Assembly (NCBI RefSeq): GCF_000956535.1 | Contig: NZ_JYIY01000074.1 | Span: forward strand, 62,001 to 126,000 | Source of the DNA: Microbacterium ginsengisoli | GTDB lineage: Bacteria; Actinomycetota; Actinomycetes; Actinomycetales; Microbacteriaceae | Reading direction: 5' to 3' | DNA: 64,000 bases | Part shown: positions 1 through 8,695 of the stretch, piece after piece | Layout of the letters: each line of letters opens with the position of its first letter | How positions within the stretch are numbered: position 1 is the first letter of the stretch | The notes under the pieces: generated by a model | What the model saw: the letters and a program-made list of their open reading frames with translations, nothing else | The model's database searches: none | Told to the model about the DNA's origin: nothing | Program-made: the position numbers and the translations under genes

Positions 1-534
1 GGCCCCGCGCCGACGGCCTCCTCCGCGGAGCCGACCACGTCGGCAGCGCCCTCGCCGGCGGCACCGACCATCGTGGTGCCCGAGCTCGTGGGGCTCTCCC
101 GGGCCGATGCCGAGGCCGCGCTCGTGCGTGCGGGGCTGCGTGTGGGGCGGGTCGAATCGGTGGATGCCGCGGCATCCGCCGACACCGTCGTCACCGCGTC
201 GGCGACCCGGGGCGTTCGGCTCGCGGCCGGCTCCGCCGTCGATCTCGCGGTGGCGTCGGGGAGGAACGCCGTGCCCGACGTGACCGGTCTCGACGCGGAC
301 ACAGCGGGCGCGCGCCTGACGGCGGCGGGGTTCCCGAGCGCCGTCGTCGGCGGGGTCCCGGGACAGCCCGTCATCTCGTACTCACCCACGGGCAGCGTGC
401 CCCTCGGCACCGCCGTCGCCCTCACGCTCGCATCGGCGCCATCGCCGACGCCGACGCCCCCCGGGTCGGCGACGCCGTCGATGACCCCGACCCCGTCGCC
501 GACGCCGACCGGCACACCCACCCCCACGCCGTGA
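1..534 (+). CDS. PASTA-repeat protein, C-terminal part (probable Ser/Thr protein kinase)
   Basis: The frame is open from base 1, so only the C-terminal ~177 residues are present. It shows at least two PASTA-type repeats: 'VPELVGLSRADAEAALVRAGL' style (conserved VP-x-L-x-G-L then an A-x-x-x-L helix), and 'VPDVTGLDADTAGARLTAAGF'-like with the same spacing. A Pro/Thr/Ser-rich tail follows. PASTA repeats bind muropeptides and normally form the extracellular part of PknB-type kinases or of penicillin-binding proteins. The Thr/Pro tail and the absence of a transpeptidase fold in what is visible favour a kinase, but the diagnostic domain lies outside the window. It ends 135 bp before pstC and is probably not in the same operon. 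Confidence 0.75.
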   Translation, partial: GPAPTASSAEPTTSAAPSPAAPTIVVPELVGLSRADAEAALVRAGLRVGRVESVDAAASADTVVTASATRGVRLAAGSAVDLAVASGRNAVPDVTGLDADTAGARLTAAGFPSAVVGGVPGQPVISYSPTGSVPLGTAVALTLASAPSPTPTPPGSATPSMTPTPSPTPTGTPTPTP

Positions 535-588
535 CCCGCGCCCGCGCAACTCGCCGCACCTCAGCCCGATACATCTCCTCAATGCCCC

Positions 589-610
589 GTACACGTCGGG
601 TTCACCGGAA
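589..610 (+). promoter_or_regulatory. Candidate PHO box upstream of pstC
   Basis: Two adjacent 11-nt units, GTACACGTCGG and GTTCACCGGAA, share GTnCAC at the same register. This matches the tandem 11-nt direct-repeat layout (GTTCAC core) known for actinobacterial PhoP sites. It lies about 60 bp before the pstC start, a sensible place for a phosphate-starvation activator. It is a two-unit match by eye only. Confidence 0.4.
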
Positions 611-669
611 CGGCTGACACTTCCTGTGTCCCGATTGGCTCGCTTCATGGCGGAGAACGGAATCAGCTC

Positions 670-1680
670 ATGAGCGAAGCTCTCACCGAGGTGCTGCCTG
701 ACGCAGGCGGCCCGCAGCCGCGATCACTGCGATCGCGGCCGGTGCGCGCAGACCGCGTCTTCCGGCTGGTGTCCTACTCCGCCGGCGGCACGACGGTCGC
801 CATCATGCTCGCCGTCGGGCTGTTCCTGTCGCTCCGCGCGAGCGATGCCCTCGGGGTCGCGGGATTCTCCTTCCTCACGACCCAGGAGTGGACCCCGGAG
901 ACGCAGACGTTCGGCATCGCCGCCGTGCTGTTCGGCACGATCACGATCGCGACCATCGCGATGTGCATCTCGGTGCCGCTGGCGCTCGGCACGGCGCTGC
1001 TCATCAGCGAGATCGTGCCCGCGCGGGCCAAGCGCTTCCTCATCACCCTCGTCGACCTGATGGCGGCGGTTCCGAGCGTGGTGTTCGGCCTGTGGGGCGT
1101 GTTCTTCCTGCAGTCGAACGTCATCCCGGTCGCCCAGTGGATCTCGACCTACTTCGGCTGGATCCCGTTCTTCGCCGTGACCGACCAGTCCGGACAGGGA
1201 ATCACGGATGCCGGCGCCTTCACCTCGTCCGCGTTCATCGCCGGAATCGTGGTCGCACTCATGGTGGTGCCCACGCAGACCTCGATCATGCGCGAGTCGT
1301 TCTCGCAGGCGCCGCTCGGCGAGCGTGAGGGAGCGCTCGCCCTCGGGTCGACCCGTTGGGGGATGATCCGCACCGTCGTGCTGCCGTTCGGACGCGGCGG
1401 CATCATCGGCGGCACCATGCTCGGCCTCGGCCGGGCGCTGGGGGAGACGATCGCGGTGGTCATGATCATCTCGCCGATCTTCTCCATCAACTGGCAGGTC
1501 TTGAAGTCGGGCACGAACTCGGTCTCGGCACTCATCGCGCTGCGCTACGGAGAGGCCAGCCAGTTCGGGCTCTCGGCCCTGATGGCCGCGGGCCTGGTGC
1601 TGTTCATCCTCACCCTCATCGTCAACTTCACGGCGTCGTTGATCGTCGCCCGCAGCAGGTCCGGGGCGGAGAGCGGCTGA
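670..1680 (+). CDS. pstC: Phosphate ABC transporter permease PstC
   Basis: This is one of the two membrane permeases of the high-affinity phosphate importer PstSCAB. The 336-residue protein has about six hydrophobic segments, starting near residue 38. It carries the EAA-type coupling loop around residues 215-240 (REGALALGSTRWGMIRTVV), which contacts the ATPase PstB. Length is normal for PstC. It starts at an ATG preceded by a weak purine-rich stretch. Its stop overlaps the pstA start (ATGA), showing tight translational coupling. A candidate PHO box lies upstream. Confidence 0.95.
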   Translation: MSEALTEVLPDAGGPQPRSLRSRPVRADRVFRLVSYSAGGTTVAIMLAVGLFLSLRASDALGVAGFSFLTTQEWTPETQTFGIAAVLFGTITIATIAMCISVPLALGTALLISEIVPARAKRFLITLVDLMAAVPSVVFGLWGVFFLQSNVIPVAQWISTYFGWIPFFAVTDQSGQGITDAGAFTSSAFIAGIVVALMVVPTQTSIMRESFSQAPLGEREGALALGSTRWGMIRTVVLPFGRGGIIGGTMLGLGRALGETIAVVMIISPIFSINWQVLKSGTNSVSALIALRYGEASQFGLSALMAAGLVLFILTLIVNFTASLIVARSRSGAESG

Positions 1681-3071
1681 TGACCATCGTCGAATCCGAA
1701 GAACGCGGCCCGGCCGAGGACGGGCCTCGCGCCTCCGCGGCGCGCCGTACGCGCACACCCGCGCGTGGCGCGGTGACCACGGGAGCGAAGCGCGACCTCC
1801 ACGGCGTCCCGCTCGATGACACCTTCAACGTGCTCGGGGCCGCGGCGGCCGGGCTCGCGGTGGCGACGCTGCTGTTCGGCTGGCTGACGCCGATGACGGG
1901 CTACGTCGGCTGGATCGTGGTCGCGTTCCTCGCCTTCCTCCTGATCTACGCGGTGCTCGCGTCGCTGCGCGCCGACCGCCTCGCCGTCGCCGACCGCATC
2001 ATGACGACCCTGTTCTACTCCGCCGGCGTGCTCTTGCTCGGCGCGCTGGTCTTCGTGCTCGGGTACACGATCATCCGTGGGCTCCCAGCGCTCATCAACC
2101 CGAACTTCTTCGTGCAGACGATGACGCTCGCCGGTCCCCTCGATCCGCTGAGCGTCGGCGGTGTCGCCCATGCGATCGTGGGAACGCTCATCCAGATCAG
2201 CATGGCGCTCGTCATCACGATCCCGCTCGGGATCGCGACCGCGGTCTTCCTCAACGAGATCGGCGGTCCGTTCGCGCGGTTCGTGCGCACGATCTCCGAT
2301 GCCATGACCGCGCTGCCCTCGATCGTCGCCGGGCTCTTCGTGTACGCCGCGGTCGTCACGCTGATCACCCATCAGCGCTCGGGGTTCGCCGCCACGCTGG
2401 CGATCAGCGTGATGATGCTGCCGATCATCATCCGGGCGTCCGATGTGCAGCTGCGTCTCGTGCCCCACAACCTCCGCGAGGCGTCGTACGCCCTCGGCAC
2501 GAACCGGTGGCGCACCGTCTGGCACGTGGTGCTGCCCACCTCGCGATCGGGACTCGTGACGGCGGTCATCCTCGGCACCGCACGCGGAATCGGGGAGACC
2601 TCGCCCGTGCTGCTCACCTCCGGGGTGACCGCGGAGATGAACCTCAACCCCTTCCAGGGGCCGATGATCTCGCTTCCGCTGCAGGTCTTCGACTTCGTCA
2701 AGTCGCCCGAGCCGAACATGATCTCGCGCGGGTTCGGTGCCGCGGCCGTGCTCGTGCTCCTCGTGCTCACCCTCTTCATCGTCGCCCGCCTGATCGGCGG
2801 CACCGGCGCCGGCCAGCTCTCCGATCGACAGCGCCGGGCGGCGGCGGCGGCCTCCGCACGCGACCTCGAGCGCATCAGCGACGCGCGAGTCGCGCTCGCG
2901 ATCGACGAGAGCGCCCCGTCGACGACCCGAAAGCCCAAGGGCAAGCCGCCCGCCGACCTGCGCTGGCGGATGGCTCAGCGTGACGCCGACCGCCGATCGG
3001 GTGCGATCCCGCCGCAACCCGGCAGCACCCCACCGCCCGCCCCACCGACGTCGGAAGAGAACCCCTCGTGA
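1680..3071 (+). CDS. pstA: Phosphate ABC transporter permease PstA with extended ends
   Basis: This is the partner permease of PstC. At 463 residues it is clearly longer than a usual PstA (about 290-300). The core permease domain is the central ~300 residues, with the coupling loop around LREASYALGTNRWRTVWHVV. Before it sit a polar N-terminal arm (residues 1-40) and two additional hydrophobic segments. After it comes an ~80-residue cytoplasmic tail, rich in Ala/Arg then Pro, with no predicted membrane segment. The start overlaps the pstC stop, and its own stop overlaps the pstS GTG. The extra ends could dock to the extended PstB or to the surface proteins of this locus, which is inference. 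Confidence 0.93.
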   Translation: MTIVESEERGPAEDGPRASAARRTRTPARGAVTTGAKRDLHGVPLDDTFNVLGAAAAGLAVATLLFGWLTPMTGYVGWIVVAFLAFLLIYAVLASLRADRLAVADRIMTTLFYSAGVLLLGALVFVLGYTIIRGLPALINPNFFVQTMTLAGPLDPLSVGGVAHAIVGTLIQISMALVITIPLGIATAVFLNEIGGPFARFVRTISDAMTALPSIVAGLFVYAAVVTLITHQRSGFAATLAISVMMLPIIIRASDVQLRLVPHNLREASYALGTNRWRTVWHVVLPTSRSGLVTAVILGTARGIGETSPVLLTSGVTAEMNLNPFQGPMISLPLQVFDFVKSPEPNMISRGFGAAAVLVLLVLTLFIVARLIGGTGAGQLSDRQRRAAAAASARDLERISDARVALAIDESAPSTTRKPKGKPPADLRWRMAQRDADRRSGAIPPQPGSTPPPAPPTSEENPS

Positions 3072-4636
3072 ACGCCCGGACCCGCATCGCCGCCGCCCTC
3101 GCCGCCGTCATCCTCCTGACGACGATCGCGACCCCCGCGCAGGCGGACTCGTACGCACCGATCTCTGGTTCCGGCTCCACGTGGTCGCAGAATGCGCTCG
3201 ACCAGTGGCGTAAGAACGTCGCCAGCAACTACGGCATGACGGTCAACTACTCGGGGACGGGCTCCAGCGCCGGCCGCACCGACTTCATCAACCAGACCGT
3301 GGATTTCGCGATCAGTGAGATCCCGTTCCAGTCCAAGCCCGAGGACGGATCGGCGCCCGAGGTGCCGCCGGTGTCGTACGCCTACATGCCCATCGTCGCG
3401 GGTGGCACGTCGCTCATGTACAACCTGAAGATCGGTGGCAAGCGCGTCACGAACCTTCGTCTGTCGGGCGAGGTGATCGCCAAGATCTTCACCGGCCAGA
3501 TCACGAAGTGGAACGACCCCGCCGTGCAGGCCGACAACCCCGGTCTCGCGATGCCCGACCGCACCATCACCCCCGTCTATCGCTCGGACGGCTCCGGCAC
3601 GAGCGCCCAGTTCACGCTGTGGATGTCGTCGCAGTTCCCCTCCATCTGGACGTATGGCATGCGGTCGCAGTTCCCGGCGGTCAACCCGACCTTCAAGGGC
3701 CAGAACGGATCGCTCGGCGTCGCCGGATACGTCAGCCAGGACTACGGCGAGGGGGCCATCACGTATGTGGAGTACTCCTACGCGATGAAGTCCGGCTTCC
3801 CGGTGGCGAAGGTGCTCAACAAGGCGGGGTACTTCGTCGAGCCGACCTATCAGTCGGTGGCGGTCGCGCTCCTGGCGGCGACGATCAACCCCGACCTCAC
3901 GCAGAACCTGACGGGCGTCTACAACAACGCGGATGCCCGCACGTACCCGATGTCCAGCTACTCCTACATGATCGTGCCGACGCAGACCACCAAGGTGTTC
4001 ACCACCGACAAGGGGAAGACGCTGAGCACCTTCGCCAACTACATGATCTGCGAGGGCCAGCAGCAGGCCGCGGCGCTCGGATATTCACCCCTGCCGATGA
4101 ACCTGGTGCAGGCGGCATCCGCCGTGATCGCGAAGATCCCCGGAACCGTCGGCGCGGTCGACCTGAACAAGTGCAACAACCCGACCTTCAAAGCCGGAGA
4201 TTCGCCGTCGAGCAACCAGCTCGCATCCACCGCTCCGCAGCCTGCCGCGTGCGACAAGCAGGGCCCCACCCAGTGCACGAGCGGCACGGGTGGAGCCCAG
4301 CAGGCCACCGCCGGAACCGGGTCCGGTGCCGTGAACAACAGCGGCGGGACGGCGACGTCGGGCACCGCCGGCGGAACGACCGGTGCGACGGGCGGCACGA
4401 CCTCCGGGGGAACATCGAGCACCCCCGTGTACGACGCCAACGGCAACCTCGTCTCGGGGGCGGCTGCGGGCGGTTCCGGGCAGAGCGCCGTTTCCTCGCC
4501 GTTCACGCTGGCCTCCGACGGCTGGGGAGCCGAGCAATACCTGATGCTCGCGGCCGGCGTGCTGCTGCTGGCGGCGGTCATCCTGCCGCCCACCCTCATC
4601 CGTCGCCGGCGACATCACCCGGGAACCAGGCGCTGA
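3068..4636 (+). CDS. pstS: Phosphate-binding protein PstS, membrane-anchored at the C-terminus
   Basis: This is the extracellular phosphate receptor of the Pst importer. It has 522 residues: a Sec signal peptide (about residues 1-26, cleavage after PAQA), then a type II periplasmic-binding fold. The phosphate-site loops are visible: GSGSTWSQ near the start, DFAISEIPF, and RSDGSGTSAQFT. After about residue 370 comes a long Gly/Thr/Ser-rich linker, then a hydrophobic helix (YLMLAAGVLLLAAVILPP) and an Arg-rich end. There is no lipobox, so anchoring is by the C-terminal helix rather than by lipid. This is unlike the usual lipoprotein PstS. The GTG start overlaps the pstA stop. Confidence 0.93.
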   Translation: MNARTRIAAALAAVILLTTIATPAQADSYAPISGSGSTWSQNALDQWRKNVASNYGMTVNYSGTGSSAGRTDFINQTVDFAISEIPFQSKPEDGSAPEVPPVSYAYMPIVAGGTSLMYNLKIGGKRVTNLRLSGEVIAKIFTGQITKWNDPAVQADNPGLAMPDRTITPVYRSDGSGTSAQFTLWMSSQFPSIWTYGMRSQFPAVNPTFKGQNGSLGVAGYVSQDYGEGAITYVEYSYAMKSGFPVAKVLNKAGYFVEPTYQSVAVALLAATINPDLTQNLTGVYNNADARTYPMSSYSYMIVPTQTTKVFTTDKGKTLSTFANYMICEGQQQAAALGYSPLPMNLVQAASAVIAKIPGTVGAVDLNKCNNPTFKAGDSPSSNQLASTAPQPAACDKQGPTQCTSGTGGAQQATAGTGSGAVNNSGGTATSGTAGGTTGATGGTTSGGTSSTPVYDANGNLVSGAAAGGSGQSAVSSPFTLASDGWGAEQYLMLAAGVLLLAAVILPPTLIRRRRHHPGTRR

Positions 4637-4702
4637 CGCCCCGACGCGGCGCCTCCCTGAGGCGGCCTCGTTTGCCCCCCGACGATCGGTTCGAGTGTCG
4701 TC

Positions 4703-4724
4703 GTTACCGGCCGGTTCATCGGCC
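4703..4724 (+). promoter_or_regulatory. Candidate PHO box upstream of the large PstS relative
   Basis: Units GTTACCGGCCG and GTTCATCGGCC lie exactly 11 nt apart and share GTT with similar following bases. GTTCATC fits the actinobacterial PhoP half-site. A possible -10 (TAGCGT) follows at 4741. The site suggests a second phosphate-responsive promoter inside the locus. It is a match by eye. Confidence 0.4.
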
Positions 4725-4789
4725 ATACACACCCCACTTCTAGCGTGAAGCCGTTCGGGCGAACGCTCGCCCCTGCCTGGAGGAAAGTC

Positions 4790-7354
4790 GTGTCCACCGC
4801 CCCGCGTCTGCACCGTCAGCGCTGGTTCGCATCTGTCGCCTCCGGGCTCATCTGCGGACTGGTCGCGTTCGGCGCCACGACGGCGATCGGCGTCGCCTCC
4901 GCGCCGCCCGCGCACGCCGCGACCGACACTTCGTCGGCGGTCACGATCACCGCCGCGCAGCAGGATCCGGACGTCGCCGACGCGCCCATGCCCGACCTCG
5001 CGGTCACGGTGTCGCAGACCCAGAACCTCACGTCGCAGGGGATCCGGCTGACGTGGACGGGCGGCAAGAAGTCGATCGCACCGTCGGCGGGCGGCAACGG
5101 CGGCGAGAACTTCCTCCAGGTCTTCATGTGCTGGGGGGATGACCCCACCGACGCGTCGCGTCCCGACCGCACCACCTGCGAGTACGGGGGCACCGGGGCG
5201 GTGGGCGCGACCCGCGATGCCTTCCGCAACACGGCTCTCGCCGACATCCCGACCGAGGATCAGGCCTACTCGGCGCCCAACTCCGTGCCCTTCCTCCCGC
5301 CGTACACGGCGATCCCGTTCGTCTCGCGCAAGGGCGATCGGGTCGACGGCATCAAGACCGACGCGACGACCGGCAAGAAGACGATCGACACGAGTGTCGA
5401 TGTGAACAACAACCAGTTCATCACCTCGTATTCGACCAATGAGATCCCGTGGGCCGGATCCGGCAACGACGGATCGGGCTCGGTGAGTTTCGAGGTGCAG
5501 ACGGCGGTGCAGTCGGATGCCCTCGGCTGCGGGTCGCCCGTCACGACCGGCACCACCACGACGGGCGCGAGCTGCTGGCTCGTCGTGCTGCCCCGGGGGA
5601 CGGGCGACAACGGCTCGGTGAACATCACCCAGTCCGGTCTGTTCATCGACTCGTGGCGGCACGCCCTCGCGGTGAAGCTCGGATTCACCCCCGTGGGAAC
5701 GCGGTGCCCGTCTGGCCAGGTGGAGAAGCAGCTGCAGGGCAGTGAGCTCGCCGCCCTCGCGGTGAGCTCCTGGCAGCCGGTGGTGTGCAACCAGGCCGGC
5801 GGATCGGTGTACTCGCTCATCACCGAGGCCGAATCGGATGCCGCGTCCCAGGCGTCGACCGCCACGGACGCGCCGCTCGCACTGACGAGCTACCCGGTGT
5901 CGACCGACTCGGGCGCGGCGGATCCTCTGCAGTACGCGCCGATCGCACTGTCGGGCATCTCGATCTCGATCGCGATCGATCGATTCCCCAACCCCAACGA
6001 CAAGACCGTCTCGCAGGCCTATCTCGACGCTGCGCGCACCGCGTTCACGAGCATCAACATCACCCCCCGCCTCCTCGCGAAGCTGCTCACGTACTCGTAC
6101 CGCTCGGCGATACCGACGGGTGCCGACACGAGTTACCTCAAGGGCACGGCGGTGTACAACCTGACCCAGGATCCCGACTTCCTCGCCGTGAACGACAAGG
6201 AGTGGGCGGCACAGGTGCTCTCGGGGCCGGCGATCGCCGACATCATCGTCCCGCAGGGTCGCTCCGACGCGGCGCGTGCCGTGTGGGCCTACATCGCGGC
6301 GGACAAGGATGCGAGCGCCTTCCTCGCGGGCAAGCCCGACCCGTGGGGGATGATCGTCAATCCGTACTTCTCGACGGATGCCTCGCTGAACCCGAACCAG
6401 GTGGCGTTCTCGACCGCCCGCGAAGACTTCCCCAAGGCCGACCCGGTGACGGTCACACCGGCCAACCAGGGTCCGATCAACCTCATCACGTGGCGTCCGT
6501 TCGCCAACGACCTCGCCAGCGTGGCCTACCTCACGCTGCGCGGAGACGGCCAGCTTCTGGGCACCTGGGATCCGTACTCGATCCCGCCGAAGTACGGCAA
6601 GGGCGCACGCATGCTCCCCGGCGTCCAACGCCTCATCGGGCTGACGAGCACCTCCGCCGCCGCCAGATACCAGGTGGTCACCGCGTCCCTGCGAAACGCC
6701 GCCGGATCGTTCGTCGCCCCGACGTCGGCGGGGATGCTCGCTGCCGCCGACGCGATGACGAGCGTCAACTCGACGGGGCGCACCAAGCTCTACGACCCGG
6801 CATCGACCACCGCCGCCTCCGCGCCGGCCGCCTACCCGCTCACGCTTCCGGTGTACGCCGCGAACAACCCGGTCACGACCAGTGCCGACTTGCGGAAGGC
6901 CTACGCGGCGTTCATCCGGTACGCGGTCAGCTCCCCGGCGCAGACCCCGGGCACCCAGGTCGGGGCGTTGCCCGACGGGTATGCCGCTCTGCCTCAGAGC
7001 TGGGTATCGCAGGCCACCGATGCGGCGACCGCCATCGAGAACGGCACTGCGCCGACCACGCCGACCACGCCGACCACGCCGCCGGCGCCGACCTACGTGG
7101 GCTCCCAACCCAACGTGTACAACAACGCCCCCGCGCCGGTCGTCGGGTCGTCTTCGTCGACGTCGACCACGCCGGACACCTCAGCGCCGACACCGGCCGC
7201 GTCGGGAACCCCGTCCGGGGCACTCGCCGCGGCGACCACCCCCGCCGACCCGGCCGTCGGCGGCATCGCCGCCGCGGTCCCGGCGAGCCTCGCGGGCGCC
7301 CTCGGCTGCGCGATCGCCTTCCCCGTCCTCGGTCGATTCCGTCGACGCCTCTAG
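4790..7354 (+). CDS. Large surface-anchored PstS-related protein
   Basis: I chose the GTG at 4790, not the upstream in-frame ATG/GTG candidates, because GGAGGA sits 5 nt before it and a clean signal peptide (ending PPAHA) follows. The 854-residue protein has a long N-terminal extracellular part and a central type II binding-protein-like region. Within it, 'YAPIALSGISISIAI' and 'ITPRLLAKLLTYSY' align with PstS 'YMPIVAGGTSLMYNL' and 'LSGEVIAKIFTGQI'. A Thr/Pro-rich stalk near residue 760 leads to a C-terminal hydrophobic helix ending in RFRRRL. Architecture (signal, body, stalk, helix, Arg) matches a membrane-anchored wall protein without LPxTG. Binding of phosphate itself is not shown by conserved loops, and the ligand is unknown. 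Confidence 0.7.
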   Translation: MSTAPRLHRQRWFASVASGLICGLVAFGATTAIGVASAPPAHAATDTSSAVTITAAQQDPDVADAPMPDLAVTVSQTQNLTSQGIRLTWTGGKKSIAPSAGGNGGENFLQVFMCWGDDPTDASRPDRTTCEYGGTGAVGATRDAFRNTALADIPTEDQAYSAPNSVPFLPPYTAIPFVSRKGDRVDGIKTDATTGKKTIDTSVDVNNNQFITSYSTNEIPWAGSGNDGSGSVSFEVQTAVQSDALGCGSPVTTGTTTTGASCWLVVLPRGTGDNGSVNITQSGLFIDSWRHALAVKLGFTPVGTRCPSGQVEKQLQGSELAALAVSSWQPVVCNQAGGSVYSLITEAESDAASQASTATDAPLALTSYPVSTDSGAADPLQYAPIALSGISISIAIDRFPNPNDKTVSQAYLDAARTAFTSINITPRLLAKLLTYSYRSAIPTGADTSYLKGTAVYNLTQDPDFLAVNDKEWAAQVLSGPAIADIIVPQGRSDAARAVWAYIAADKDASAFLAGKPDPWGMIVNPYFSTDASLNPNQVAFSTAREDFPKADPVTVTPANQGPINLITWRPFANDLASVAYLTLRGDGQLLGTWDPYSIPPKYGKGARMLPGVQRLIGLTSTSAAARYQVVTASLRNAAGSFVAPTSAGMLAAADAMTSVNSTGRTKLYDPASTTAASAPAAYPLTLPVYAANNPVTTSADLRKAYAAFIRYAVSSPAQTPGTQVGALPDGYAALPQSWVSQATDAATAIENGTAPTTPTTPTTPPAPTYVGSQPNVYNNAPAPVVGSSSSTSTTPDTSAPTPAASGTPSGALAAATTPADPAVGGIAAAVPASLAGALGCAIAFPVLGRFRRRL

Positions 7355-7463
7355 ACCCGCGACCCCGCTCGCGCCACAGCATCCCCCCTCCGCAGTAATC
7401 GCATGACCAGCACGTGAAGCAACTGAACACCGCAACGTCCATAAACACCCGAAAGGTACTGAG

Positions 7464-8651
7464 GTGAAACTCAAGAAGATCGCCGCGTTCGGCGCGGCAT
7501 TCGGAGTCGCGATCGCCGGCTTCGGCGCGGCGACCGCGGCCCACGCCGACCCCGTGTCCGACGGATACTCCATCGTCGGATCCGACACCTTGCAGGACGC
7601 CGTCGCGGCCCTCGCGAACGGCACCACGATCACCGGCTCGTCGGTGAAGGTCAGCGGCGCGGGCAAGGCGCTCGCGTCCTGGGACGCCTTCACGCTCGGC
7701 GTCACCGGCGGTGTGGGAAGCATCCAGACCAAGCCCTTCGGCCCGGTCTTCGACCGTCCGAACGGGTCCGGTGCGGGACGCAACGCCCTCATCGCGTCCA
7801 ACGGCGGCACGGCGTTCATGTCGGGCAGCACCCAGACCCCGGCGTTCGGCTACGGCACCGGTTCGGTCAACGTGCAGAACCAGATCGACCTCGCCCGCTC
7901 GTCCTCGGTGAGCGGCACGGCCGGAACGAACCTGACCTACGTTCCGTTCGGTCAGGACGCCATCGGCTACATGTTCAAGGTGGGTACGGCATCCGGCAGC
8001 GGTAACGCCGCGGCCGCGACGTCGGCGATCCAGGCGCTCACCAAGGCCCAGCTCACCGCGATCTACTCGGCCAACAACAGCTCCGACGCGAGCGCCGTGC
8101 TCAGCGGCAGCGGATACACCCTGACCCCGGTCGGTCTCCAGTCGAGCTCGGGCACGTGGAGCACGTTCCTCAGCAAGATCGGCGTCAGCACCCTCGGCTC
8201 GGCCGTGGACACCCGCAGCAACACCGCGCCGGAGAACGACGGCCGCGTGCTGACTCCGGGTACCAACGAGGTTCAGATCATCCCGCTGTCGATCGCGAAC
8301 TACGTCGGCCAGGTCAACGGCGCTGCGCGCATCAACACCATGGCCGGCGCCACGGTCGGCTCGATCGACGGCGTCGCGCCGTACACCGGCACGGCACCGT
8401 CGCTCGTCCCCAACACCGCCTACTACAACAGCTCCGACTGGGGCCGCACCGTCTACATCGTGGTGCCGACCGCCAAGATCTCGTCGGGCAACGCGCTCTA
8501 CGACCAGGGTCTGTACGACCTGACCAACCTGTCGTCGTCCACCAGCCTCACCTACTGGGGTGGCTCGGGTGCTCCCACGACGAGCAAGGCCGTGAAGCTG
8601 AAGTTCGGCTTCAGCGCTCCCACCGGTACCGCGGTCACGCGTAACGGCTGA
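7464..8651 (+). CDS. Secreted PstS-like substrate-binding protein
   Basis: The 395-residue protein has a signal peptide (about residues 1-29, ending AAHA) and a PstS-type fold. 'YSIVGSDTLQDAV' corresponds to the first PstS phosphate loop. 'VPFGQDAIGYMFKVG' and 'LTKAQLTAIYS' correspond to the PstS hinge and helix motifs. There is no C-terminal helix and no lipobox, so it should be released or held by partners. GTG start with GAAAGG 8-13 nt upstream. It is 45 bp from the WxL-like gene and probably co-transcribed with it. Some PstS phosphate ligands look altered, so another ligand or a structural role is possible. Confidence 0.8.
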   Translation: MKLKKIAAFGAAFGVAIAGFGAATAAHADPVSDGYSIVGSDTLQDAVAALANGTTITGSSVKVSGAGKALASWDAFTLGVTGGVGSIQTKPFGPVFDRPNGSGAGRNALIASNGGTAFMSGSTQTPAFGYGTGSVNVQNQIDLARSSSVSGTAGTNLTYVPFGQDAIGYMFKVGTASGSGNAAAATSAIQALTKAQLTAIYSANNSSDASAVLSGSGYTLTPVGLQSSSGTWSTFLSKIGVSTLGSAVDTRSNTAPENDGRVLTPGTNEVQIIPLSIANYVGQVNGAARINTMAGATVGSIDGVAPYTGTAPSLVPNTAYYNSSDWGRTVYIVVPTAKISSGNALYDQGLYDLTNLSSSTSLTYWGGSGAPTTSKAVKLKFGFSAPTGTAVTRNG

Positions 8652-8695
8652 TCCCCACCCACTCGATCGATCACTGAATCAGAGGAATCACTCAC

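Noticed and set aside
4085-7108. 1007-residue minus-strand frame opposite the large PstS relative
   Set aside because: Arg/Gly-rich antisense product typical of high-GC coding DNA; the plus-strand gene has signal peptide and family motifs.
7395-7430. A third PHO box on the minus strand before the short PstS-like gene
   Set aside because: Only two partial TCA-containing units at 11-nt spacing; too weak to list.
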